From positions 5,240,572 through 5,304,571 of the forward strand of contig NZ_MTFE01000010.1 of NCBI RefSeq assembly GCF_001953305.1: 64,000 bases of DNA, given 5' to 3'. Positions within the stretch are counted from its first letter, which is position 1; each line of letters starts with the position of its first letter. A program made the position numbers and the translations under genes. The notes below the pieces were generated by a model that was not told the DNA's origin, searched no databases, and saw nothing but the letters and a program-made list of their open reading frames with translations. This stretch comes from Cnuella takakiae. GTDB lineage: Bacteria > Bacteroidota > Bacteroidia > Chitinophagales > Chitinophagaceae. Shown one piece after another: positions 8,378 through 16,793 of this stretch.

Positions 8378-8510
8378 GCCAACGTCCATCGGCTTTTTTC
8401 TATGCTGGCATTCTCTTTTCGGCAGCCGAATAACTTACTAAATATAGATAGAATTACAAATGATAAAGTGAGAAGTGTCAGCCAGAATAGCACAAAGTCT
8501 TTTGTTGCGC
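8378..8510. repeat. attC-like palindrome S9
   Basis: 133 bp, tips GCCAACG (8378-8384) and GTTGCGC (8504-8510). The stem pairs TTTTTTCTATGCTGGC against GCCAGAATAGCACAAA at about 12 of 16 positions. Tips are variants of the family consensus. Confidence 0.55.
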
Positions 8511-8611
8511 GCTGTGTTGTCCTTAAGTATAGGGTAACAAAGGATAAATAGTAATAACAGGTTCTTAGAAACCCGTTATTACGAAATATAAATTCTACAA
8601 TCGTTATATGC

Positions 8612-9487
8612 TTATCGGTAAATCAACTCAATAAATTGTTTTACCGTAGTAGGTTTCCTTCCTAAGAACGAAGATAAAGTTTCATCTTCCAGCTCCAAAG
8701 CATCCTGCGTTTCAGCCGTTGCCCACATAGTAAACATACCAATGTACACCTGGGGCACGCCTGCTTCTTTCATTATGTCTTCAAACTGGGTTACGGAAGG
8801 AGATTTATATTCTACTTCTTTACCCAATACCGCAGACATTTCTTTTGCTATGTCAGAAAAAGAAACCGAAGTTATATTGGTTAGCGGATACGTTTTGTTC
8901 TGGTGTCCCTCGGTATTCAACACCTGTGCGGCAGCCTCTGCCAGTTCTTCCCGAAGCACCCAACTCGCTTTACCTTCCTGGGCAGGAAACACAATCACTC
9001 CGGTTTCGGCTGCATTACCAGCAAAAACGGGAATCATCTCCAGGTAAATTCCATTTTAAAGTATGGTAAAATCTACACCACTGTTTTTCAGAAATATTTC
9101 AGTCTGTACATGCGAGTTTTGAAAGGCAGCAATCGCAGTGTGTTCATAGCCGGGCTTCCTTACAAAGGAAGTGTACACAATGTGGTTTACACCTGCCTCT
9201 TTTGCTGCCTTGATTGCATTGATGTGATGAGCCGTACGGTTTTCAACGACTCCTCTGTCGTTGCTGGAAACCAATAATAATTTCTTAATTCCTTGGAAAG
9301 CTTCAACCAGCGAATCAAAATCCGAATAATCTCCGTTACGTAGCTCAACACCCTTGTCTTGTAAATGACTTGCTTTGGCCGTATCTCGCACGAGGGCTAC
9401 AACCTGCGATTCTTTTACACCTTTGCTTAGCAAATGGTCAATGGCTTTAGAACCAAACTGACCGGTAGCTCCTGTCACTAAAATCAT
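8612..9487 (-). pseudogene. NmrA/QorB-like NAD(P)-binding oxidoreductase with internal stop
   Basis: A single 292-codon frame starting MILVTGATGQFGSKA (ATG 9485-9487), interrupted by one in-frame TAA at 9056-9058 (codon 144). The sequence continues in the same frame after the stop as NGIYLEMIPVFAGNA, which relatives join directly, so only one codon is damaged. The N-terminal Rossmann motif TGATGQFG and the NmrA-type C-terminus (FSDIAKEMSAVLG) identify an atypical SDR related to quinone reductase 2 of E. coli. It is divergent from an HxlR regulator, the usual pairing for this family. A TAT/AAA/AGA-to-TAA change is the simplest history; suppression cannot be excluded. Full length otherwise matches the family. 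Confidence 0.8.
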
Positions 9488-9591
9488 GTCTGTGTATTTT
9501 CTTATAAAGCTAATCACATCACCTTCTGCTACATAGTTTGCCAGTGTCATTTAGCACTATACTTTTGTATAGTCTCAAGAGTAATTAAACT

Positions 9592-9966
9592 ATGAATAGT
9601 TTTACCGAAGTACTACAAGAAGAGGAAGTAAATCATTGTCCTAAACCGCTGATTCTTGCGTTGAAGGACACCATGAATGCGGTAAAGGGCAAATGGAAGC
9701 TACCCATTATTGCCGCTTTATTTCATGGAAAAAACCGCTTTAAAAACTTGCAGGAAAACATCGAAAAAATAACGCCTCGGATGTTGTCTAAAGAGTTAAA
9801 AGAATTGGAAATCAATGGTATAGTCACCCGTCGTGTGCTGGGGCAATCTCCACTTTTGATAGAATACAGGCTTACACCGTCCGGCAAAAATATAACTAAG
9901 GTAATTGATGCAATGATTGATTGGGGTCTTACACACCGGAAGGCAGAAATTAAGATGACTAAGTAA
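9592..9966 (+). CDS. HxlR-family transcriptional regulator
   Basis: 124 residues with the MarR-like winged helix of HxlR proteins: HCPKPLILALKDTMNAVKGKWKLPIIAALF, then FKNLQENIEKITPRMLSKELKELE and the wing YRLTPSGK. The Cys in NHCPKP is near the place where redox- or aldehyde-sensing HxlR members carry theirs. It is divergent from the NmrA-like oxidoreductase, separated by about 104 bp that must hold both promoters, an arrangement in which the regulator normally controls the oxidoreductase; that target is now broken. An attC-like site follows 48 bp after its stop. Confidence 0.9.
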   Translation: MNSFTEVLQEEEVNHCPKPLILALKDTMNAVKGKWKLPIIAALFHGKNRFKNLQENIEKITPRMLSKELKELEINGIVTRRVLGQSPLLIEYRLTPSGKNITKVIDAMIDWGLTHRKAEIKMTK

Positions 9967-10014
9967 CAAATGACAAGGTGATGTCTTGCTGATATGTGTG
10001 CAAGTGTTTCGGCA

Positions 10015-10150
10015 GCAAACAACGGAAAAGGTATTTCTGCAGTAGCAGAAGTACGTGTCACGTTAGCTTACATTTATTAAAAATGGTTATTAGAATTGTT
10101 ATTGTTCAACACTTACTCTTTAGCTGCTATGGCAGAAATATCATGTTAGT
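10015..10150. repeat. attC-like palindrome S10
   Basis: 136 bp with tips GCAAACAAC (10015-10023) and GTTAGT (10145-10150). The stem is strong: GGTATTTCTGCAGTAGCAG pairs with the right arm GCTGCTATGGCAGAAATATC at nearly every position. It lies downstream of HxlR in its orientation. Confidence 0.65.
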
Positions 10151-10303
10151 GGTATGCGGTTCTTCTTCATTCCTGGTTTATCATTGTTAGGATAGGGTTG
10201 TCTGTGCCAGGCAGCGGATCTGAAAAAAAGAAAAAGATTTGTCGGATTAAAAGGGGCAACCTCTTCTCAACATTCGGGATGTACTTTTCTTGTGTGGCAA
10301 TGG

Positions 10304-11212
10304 TCAATTAAAAGACTGCCTGAATGCTAAAGGCGAGAGTTTCGCTTTAGTTTTGAATAATTTGCTAAATGACTGCGGATGCTCAAACCCTAGCTGATAG
10401 GCAACCTCTGAAACGGTCAAATGGGTTGTAGATAATAATTCTTTCGCCTTTTCAATTAATTTATGGTGTATGTGCTGTTGGGCATTCTGTCCGGTCAGTG
10501 AACGAAGCATATCACTTAAATAGCTTGGTGATAGGTTTACATGTGCGGCAAGGTATTGAACAGTTGGCAAACCTTGCTCGAAAGGTTTTTCGTTGCTGAA
10601 ATAGTCGTCTAAAACCGTATCCAACTTATGCAGCAACTCGTTATTTACAGCTTTTCGTGTGATAAACTGGCGTTTGTAAAACCGATGGCTATAGCTGAGC
10701 AGCAATTCAACTTGAGAGATCACTATTTCCTGGCTGAAATCGTCGATTCTGCTGTGCAATTCTTCCTGCATTACCTTAAAAATTGAAATGATGGTTGCCT
10801 TTTCATGTTCGGATAAATGCAAGGCTTCGTTGGCAGCATAAGAAAAGAAGCCGTATTGGTTTACTTTTTTAGCCAACGGGTACGACAGCAAAAAATCGGG
10901 ATGGATAAACAATATATAGCCTGATTTCACAGTGTCATCCGGGCTTTGAAAAGGCTGGTTTGGTGCTGTAAACACCAAACCTCCCTCTCCGAAATCGTAA
11001 TAATTTTGCCCATACTTCATCGCCCCGCTAAGGTCCATCTTATAAGCAACTTTGTAAAAGTTCACTACCAGGAACTCTGGCAGCGTACCAGGGGTTATCT
11101 TAACATCTTCCAGTTTCACAAGGCTAACCAACGGGTGCACAGGCTTGTCTAAACCAAGAATGCTATGCAATTGGGTTAATGATTCAATCTTTAAAAGATG
11201 GTTTTTGTTCAT
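10304..11212 (-). CDS. AraC-family transcriptional regulator
   Basis: 302 residues from ATG 11210-11212 (MNKNHLLKIESLTQLH); an upstream Met adds nine residues with no support. The N-terminal region is a cupin-like sensor; the C-terminus carries both AraC helix-turn-helices: VQYLAAHVNLSPSYLSDMLR and VSEVAYQLGFEHPQSFSKLF, ending KLSPLAFRQSF. Such Bacteroidota regulators often control a neighbouring hydrolase or oxidoreductase; an alpha/beta hydrolase lies directly upstream on the same strand, separated by about 70 bp, and is the likely target or co-transcribed partner. Confidence 0.9.
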   Translation of the reverse strand: MNKNHLLKIESLTQLHSILGLDKPVHPLVSLVKLEDVKITPGTLPEFLVVNFYKVAYKMDLSGAMKYGQNYYDFGEGGLVFTAPNQPFQSPDDTVKSGYILFIHPDFLLSYPLAKKVNQYGFFSYAANEALHLSEHEKATIISIFKVMQEELHSRIDDFSQEIVISQVELLLSYSHRFYKRQFITRKAVNNELLHKLDTVLDDYFSNEKPFEQGLPTVQYLAAHVNLSPSYLSDMLRSLTGQNAQQHIHHKLIEKAKELLSTTHLTVSEVAYQLGFEHPQSFSKLFKTKAKLSPLAFRQSFN

Positions 11213-11285
11213 GTAATGACTTATTGCAATCCATAACACTTAAAACTATTAATACCCTGTGTCTTACTGTTTGTAAAGTAAAACT

Positions 11286-12251
11286 TTATTTATTTTCAAT
11301 ACTGCCTTTGGCATCGGAACTGTTCTTTAGTTCCTGCTCTAAGTCTTCCCAACTTGTGTCGTTCTGATCAAATTCGCTACGCAAATAGGCGATGATGGAC
11401 AAGCAAAGGAAGGAAACCCGGTCAGGGTTCTCATCAGTGGTTTCCGAAGCATCGTAACCAGAAATACCACCGAAAATGTGTTCCGCATCAAATATGGTCA
11501 GTAAACTTTTAGGTGCTGGACTGTGATAATAAGCATCAGCACGCCAGTTCTCAAGGTCAGAAAAGTTAGGGTTCTTGTCTTTATCTCCATTTATCACCAA
11601 GGCCGACAGTGTCATGGTTGAATAGTCAGTTCCTGCTAAGGGATTACCATAAAGTTTATTTCCTGTTTCATTCAATCCTTCGGGGCTTCCTGGCACCCCA
11701 ATCATCACTCTTGCTTTCAATCTTGGTTCGGGGAAATTTACCTTTTCACCAGTTACCGGGTCAGTTACTTCCATACCGGCAAGCATGGCTACAGTATGTC
11801 CACCTAACGAATGCCCAATGACAGCAATATTGGTGGTGTTCACTCTTTCACCTAAGCCCGGAACATTTGCGAGAATACTTTCTAGGTTGTCCAGGATAAA
11901 TTGAATATCCTTTGGCCGGGACTTCCAAAATGTAACGCCTTCTGCACCAATTGGCAGTGCCAATGCTTTTGAATTAAGATGCGTCGGTTGAATTACCACA
12001 AAACCTTGCGAAGCAAGGAAGTTGGAAAGCGGTGCGTAACCATTTAGAGAGGACAAAAAATTGGAGCGGCCATGGCCATGGGAAAGGATGATTACCGGGA
12101 GGCTATGGCCTGAAACAGGTGCTGATACCTTCATTGCTAAATCCACCGGGCGACCTGCTACCGGAATCGTCACAGGATAATAGGAAAAGATAGGACTTCC
12201 ACCTTCGACTTTTAAAATCGACTTCTTAGAACTTGTGTTTGATTGTGTCAT
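11286..12251 (-). CDS. alpha/beta hydrolase (dienelactone/chlorophyllase-like)
   Basis: 321 residues from ATG 12249-12251. No signal peptide is evident. The fold shows the oxyanion region VIILSHGHGRSN, the nucleophile motif VIGHSLGGHT (Ser in GHSLGG), a candidate Asp in NGDKDKNP and a catalytic His in FDAEHIFGG. The SHGHG-containing N-terminal part resembles PAF-acetylhydrolase/chlorophyllase-like esterases. Substrate unknown. It precedes an AraC-type regulator, probably in the same transcript. It is not clearly bounded by palindromes and may be an ordinary chromosomal pair. Confidence 0.83.
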   Translation of the reverse strand: MTQSNTSSKKSILKVEGGSPIFSYYPVTIPVAGRPVDLAMKVSAPVSGHSLPVIILSHGHGRSNFLSSLNGYAPLSNFLASQGFVVIQPTHLNSKALALPIGAEGVTFWKSRPKDIQFILDNLESILANVPGLGERVNTTNIAVIGHSLGGHTVAMLAGMEVTDPVTGEKVNFPEPRLKARVMIGVPGSPEGLNETGNKLYGNPLAGTDYSTMTLSALVINGDKDKNPNFSDLENWRADAYYHSPAPKSLLTIFDAEHIFGGISGYDASETTDENPDRVSFLCLSIIAYLRSEFDQNDTSWEDLEQELKNSSDAKGSIENK

Positions 12252-12541
12252 TTTGAATTGTTTTAATTGATGACACAAAACTCAGGAAGGTTTACCGGGC
12301 AGATGTAACCTAACCGGGGGAGATAGTAGCCAAAATGAGGATTCAAAAAATAGTAAGGATTTGTTCTTTTTGTTTAGGCGAAAGGTGGGCCTCGTGCACG
12401 ATCAAAACATAATGTGCTAATGGGGGTGGCTTAAAAAGTTCCGAGCAGTAGGCTTTCTTTAAATTTTTCTGTGTAGGCAGGTCGCGTCGGATGTTGATCT
12501 GTCAGAGGCTAGGTGGATTTGTGGTGTGCCCTACCATTACT

Positions 12542-12580
12542 GCTAACGTCAACTGTGTAAAAAGGGTTCAGCTGTTGTCG
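12542..12580. repeat. truncated attC-like site S11
   Basis: GCTAAC (12542-12547) followed by GTTGTCG (12574-12580) at 39 bp spacing, next to an IS1182-type fragment. Most of the element appears lost; assigned on tips and context only. Confidence 0.35.
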
Positions 12581-12639
12581 TTTACAAGCAGTAAGATAAA
12601 AAGAAGTGCAAATAACTTTACTGGTCTAAAAAGTTCTTT

Positions 12640-13289
12640 ATGGCGTACCTGCAAGGCACGGACAGATTGCAAACAGCCATCTTCTGCCTGGAGGACTTCA
12701 TAGCTCCCGATGCGCCTGTGCGCATACTGGAGGCTTTTTGCAAGCAGGTCGACTATACAGAGCCCTGAACTTCAGGGGCAAGTATACCCAAGAGGCCTGC
12801 AGACCTAATTACCATCCTTCGCTGCTGCTCGCCCTTTACCTCTACGGCTACCTTAATGGCATCCGCTCTTCGCGCAAGATGGCACAGGAATACACGCGCA
12901 ACATTGAGGTGATGTGGCTCTGCAACAATCTCAGACCTAAGTACCACACCATTGCTGATTTCAGAAAACGGCATGCCACACAGATCAGGGCCGTATTCCT
13001 CCAGTTTGTAGCCTTGATGTGCCAGTGGAAAGGGGTGGGCAAAAAGAACATTGCCATTGATGGCACCCGATTCCGTGCACAGAACAGCAGAAAGGCTAAT
13101 TACAGCGAAGAAAAGATTCGGCACCAGTTAGCCTATATCATTTAGAAAGTATCCGATTACCTGGAGGAGGTGCAGGCCATAGACCGCAAAGAGAAAACAA
13201 AGCTTAAGGACATGCAGCGCCTGCTCAAACTCACTCAGAACAAAGAAGCCCTGGAGCAGCGCAGGCCCTACCATGCAGTAGTTCGCTGT
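12640..13289 (+). pseudogene. IS1182-family transposase remnant
   Basis: The frame opens at ATG 12640 (MAYLQGTDRLQTAIF) and stops at TGA 12766-12768. The expected continuation (LNFRGKYTQEACRPNYHP, then YGYLNGIRSSRKMAQEY) lies in another frame, so there is a frameshift near 12765. A second lesion is an in-frame TAG at 13143-13145; coding similarity resumes after it (DYLEEVQAIDRKEK) and then ends near 13289. The N-terminal domain and the first acidic region (AIDGTRFRAQNSRKAN) are present, but the rest of the catalytic core is missing. It is a dead partial copy, different from the intact element at 26 kb. Confidence 0.82.
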
Positions 13290-13370
13290 TTATTGACAAT
13301 GATACTATCCGGTAACATTTTGTTCATGATTCTTTAAGATTGAATTAGCACGTTAGGTTTCATATGACTT

Positions 13371-13378
13371 TACGTTTG
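13371..13378 (+). promoter_or_regulatory. Bacteroidota -7 element upstream of susC
   Basis: TACGTTTG fits the TAnnTTTG -7 consensus exactly. It would place the transcription start near 13385, about 100 nt before the susC ATG; a loose GTTTC at about 13346 could be the -33 partner. Confidence 0.5.
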
Positions 13379-13488
13379 CACAACTCTTAATGAGCGATCA
13401 ATTCTTGCCATGGATCAGCTCTGAAACCCTTGTGTTCTGCGGATCCTTTATCAGTTCTGGCAGCTCAAATAACAAAATACTTTTAGCA

Positions 13489-16400
13489 ATGAATATTGAC
13501 TTGAAGCGACATCGCTGTCTAGGTGTCATTCTTTTGCTCTTACTGAGCTTTTCCTTTCGCGGGATGGCCCAGCAGGGAGTAACTGTAAGCGGTGTTGTAT
13601 TGGACGATGCCGGGGCTGCACTTTCCAATGTAACCGTGACTGCTATTAACCAGGCTGATACTGCCGTGCAGTCTGCAACGGTCACCAATGGGAAAGGTAT
13701 ATTTACCTTCAACCGGCTGGTGGTTGGAAATTTGTACAGATTTCGTGCTTCGCACATTGGTTTCACCCAGCAGATCTTGAATAACTATAAGGTAGCAGCC
13801 AGTGATAACAAGGCTGTCTCTTTTGTAATGCCCCGTTCTGCCGGCGCATCAATGGAAGAGGTGATCGTAGTGGGTTATGGTACCCAAAAGCGGGTGAATG
13901 CAACCGGTGCAGTAGACCAGATCTCTGCGGAAGCATTTGAAAACCGACCCATTACCAACCTCACCCAGGGTTTACAAGGTCAGTTGCCTAACCTGAACCT
14001 GCGGATGCTGGATGGTAAGCCTACACAGTCTCCCAGCTATAATATCAGGGGCACAACCTCCATTGGACAGGGTGGTAGCGCCCTGGTGCTGATCGACGGT
14101 TTTGAGGGGGATCCCAGCCAGTTGAACCCTAATGACGTGGAGTCCATCTCTATTCTGAAAGATGCCGCTTCCGCCGCCATCTATGGTGCCCGCGGGGTGT
14201 TTGGCGTAGTGCTGATCACCACCAAGAAAGGTGTAAAAGGCCGGACCAGCGTAAACTACTCCAGCAACTTTGCATTGAAGTCTCCCGTTGTCCGTCCTGA
14301 TTTCGTGACCGATGGTTACACTTGGTCCCGGATGTTTGCTGAAGCCTTTATCAACGGGGATGGCGCCTTCCCGCAGAATGCGAACAAAACCCAGCGTTTC
14401 TCCCAGGCCTACCTGGATGAGTTCCGTCGTCGGGCAGAGTCGGGAGCGCCATACAACACCATCGACATCAATCCCACTACCGGAGAGTATACCTACTACG
14501 GCAGTACGGATTACTATGCGGAATTGTACAAGAAGCGTACCGCCGCCTATGACAATAATATCACGGTGAGCGGAGGTTCGGACAAGGCCACCTTCCTGGT
14601 GTCTGGCCGTTCGATGATCCAGAAAGGTCTGTTTCGGTACAACAGCGATGATTATGATATGAAGAATATCCGTGCCCGCGGAACCATCGAGATTTTTCCC
14701 TGGTTGACCATCGAGAACAATGCGGATTACTCCATCATGAATTACCACAACCCCATCAACGTTGGCGAAGGGGGCGGAATCTGGCGGAACATTGCAGATG
14801 AGGGCCACCCCACCATGCCGCTGTTCAACCCCGACGGGAGCCTGACTTTTTCTGCTGCCTACACCATTGGTGACTTTGTGCTGGGTAAGAATGGAATTGA
14901 TACCCGTCGGGAAATCTTCCGCAACATTACCGGTTTGCGCAGCCGTTTCTTCAACAACAAACTCCGGTTCAATGCGGATTTCACGTTCCGTAATACAGAC
15001 CAGGCCCGTGAACAGAAACGTGTGCCGGTTCCTTACAGCAACGCGGTGGGGCAGGTTGGTTACGTGGGTACCACCACAAACGACCTGCTGAACGATGACC
15101 GTAACACCCGTTACTGGGCTACCAACATTTACACCGAATACGAGAATGATTTTGGTGCCAATCACCACCTGAAGGCAATGGTGGGTTATAACTACGAGCA
15201 ATCCACTTATAACCGCGTAGCGGTTCAGCGGAACGGTCTCATCTTTGAAGATGCCACGGACCTCAACCTGGCCCTGGGCCAGGCGATCACCACCGGTGGC
15301 GGTTACGAACAGTGGGCCATACTGGGTGGATTCTCACGTTTGAACTATTCTTTTGGCAATCGCTACCTGGTGGAGATCAATGCCCGCTACGATGGTTCTT
15401 CCAAGTTTCCCGCCGAGCAGCGTTATGGTTTCTTTCCTTCCATTTCAGCCGGTTGGAGAATTAATAAAGAGAACTTCTGGAATGTTGCTCCAGGCCTGGT
15501 CTCCGATCTGAAGATCCGTGCTTCTTACGGTTCACTGGGTAACGGCAACATCGCTTCCTATGCCTTCCAGGAGCAGTTCGGGATCAGCCAGTCCGGCCAG
15601 ATCCTCCAGGGATCCCGCCCCCAGACCACATCTAACCCCGGTGTGATCCCGGCAGGTCTTACTTGGGAAACCTCCACCACCAGCAACATCGGTCTGGACC
15701 TGACCATGCTGAAAGGCCGGCTGACCTTTGTGGGTGATGCCTATATCCGCAAGACCACGGATATGTTTACCTTGGGCCTCACTCCTCCCGCCGTATTTGG
15801 CGCCACGGTTCCCCGTGGCAACTTCGCCGACCTGACCACCCGCGGATGGGAAGCAACCCTGGGCTGGAATGATAGGATCGGTCGCGGCAAGAAGCCCGTC
15901 CGGTATAGTGTTCGCCTGATGGTGTCGGACAACAAGACCAGGATCGATAAGTATAACAACCCCGACAAATTACTGAGCGACTACTATGAAGGGCAGACGC
16001 TGGGTGAAATCTGGGGTTATGAAACCGAAGGTTTCTTCATCGACGAAGGGGATATCGCCCGGCATGCCAAGCAGAACCCCCAGATGCGGGCTTCTCCCAA
16101 CGGGAACTGGTATCCCGGCGATATCAAGCTCCGTGACCTGAATGGTGATGGCTTCATCAACGTGGGTGAGAACAAAGCGGGCAATTCCGGCGACCGCCGG
16201 ATCATTGGAAACTCGGCTCCCCGCTACAACTACGGAATCAACCTGGGCGCCGACTGGAACAACATATCCTTCTCGGTATTCTTCCAGGGCGTAGGCAAGC
16301 AGCAGTGGTATCCCAGCACCGAAACCGAAATGTTCTGGGGCCAGTATAACCGTCCTTACAACAACATTCCCACCTTCCACCTCGGTAATATGTGGACTCC

Positions 16401-16770
16401 AGAGAATACCGACGCCTACTTCCCCCGGACCATGTCCCGTGCTGCTTCCAGCAACACCAACAGGACCCTGGGTGTGGCGCAGACCCGTTACCTGCAGAAT
16501 GTGGCCTACCTGCGGATGAAGAATATCCAGGTCGGTTACAACCTGCCTTCCGCCTGGATCGGCCGCATTGGTGCCCGAAGCCTGCGGGTGTACTTTTCCG
16601 GCGAAAACCTGTTCACTTATTCTCCCATGTACAAGATCGTGAAAAACACCATCGATGTGGAGAATGCCGTACCGGCTGACCAGGACCTGAACTCCGGGGC
16701 CACCAACGGGGATGGTTACAACTACCCGCAACTGAAGAGCTATTCTTTCGGGATCAATGTTGGATTTTAA
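13489..16770 (+). CDS. SusC/RagA-type TonB-dependent transporter
   Basis: 1093 residues from ATG 13489, the start that places a signal peptide (LGVILLLLLSFSF) immediately N-terminal; an earlier Met would add 33 residues before it. The order is: carboxypeptidase-regulatory-like domain (VSGVVLDDAGAALSNVTVTA), TonB box/plug (EEVIVVGYGTQKR, then ITNLTQGLQGQLPNLN), SusC plug signature (NPNDVESISILKDAASAAIYG) and a long beta-barrel ending YSFGINVGF. It imports an oligomeric nutrient across the outer membrane with its SusD partner 23 bp downstream. No sigma/anti-sigma gene adjoins. Ligand unknown; the linked EEP hydrolase suggests a phosphate-ester polymer or lipid rather than a plain glycan. Confidence 0.93.
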   Translation: MNIDLKRHRCLGVILLLLLSFSFRGMAQQGVTVSGVVLDDAGAALSNVTVTAINQADTAVQSATVTNGKGIFTFNRLVVGNLYRFRASHIGFTQQILNNYKVAASDNKAVSFVMPRSAGASMEEVIVVGYGTQKRVNATGAVDQISAEAFENRPITNLTQGLQGQLPNLNLRMLDGKPTQSPSYNIRGTTSIGQGGSALVLIDGFEGDPSQLNPNDVESISILKDAASAAIYGARGVFGVVLITTKKGVKGRTSVNYSSNFALKSPVVRPDFVTDGYTWSRMFAEAFINGDGAFPQNANKTQRFSQAYLDEFRRRAESGAPYNTIDINPTTGEYTYYGSTDYYAELYKKRTAAYDNNITVSGGSDKATFLVSGRSMIQKGLFRYNSDDYDMKNIRARGTIEIFPWLTIENNADYSIMNYHNPINVGEGGGIWRNIADEGHPTMPLFNPDGSLTFSAAYTIGDFVLGKNGIDTRREIFRNITGLRSRFFNNKLRFNADFTFRNTDQAREQKRVPVPYSNAVGQVGYVGTTTNDLLNDDRNTRYWATNIYTEYENDFGANHHLKAMVGYNYEQSTYNRVAVQRNGLIFEDATDLNLALGQAITTGGGYEQWAILGGFSRLNYSFGNRYLVEINARYDGSSKFPAEQRYGFFPSISAGWRINKENFWNVAPGLVSDLKIRASYGSLGNGNIASYAFQEQFGISQSGQILQGSRPQTTSNPGVIPAGLTWETSTTSNIGLDLTMLKGRLTFVGDAYIRKTTDMFTLGLTPPAVFGATVPRGNFADLTTRGWEATLGWNDRIGRGKKPVRYSVRLMVSDNKTRIDKYNNPDKLLSDYYEGQTLGEIWGYETEGFFIDEGDIARHAKQNPQMRASPNGNWYPGDIKLRDLNGDGFINVGENKAGNSGDRRIIGNSAPRYNYGINLGADWNNISFSVFFQGVGKQQWYPSTETEMFWGQYNRPYNNIPTFHLGNMWTPENTDAYFPRTMSRAASSNTNRTLGVAQTRYLQNVAYLRMKNIQVGYNLPSAWIGRIGARSLRVYFSGENLFTYSPMYKIVKNTIDVENAVPADQDLNSGATNGDGYNYPQLKSYSFGINVGF

Positions 16771-16793
16771 TTGCTGATACGTGCAAAAAATTA

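Noticed and set aside
13342-13384. GTTAGG...GCACAAC near the susC promoter as a cassette site
   Set aside because: No pairing arms and it overlaps a good promoter element; chance similarity.
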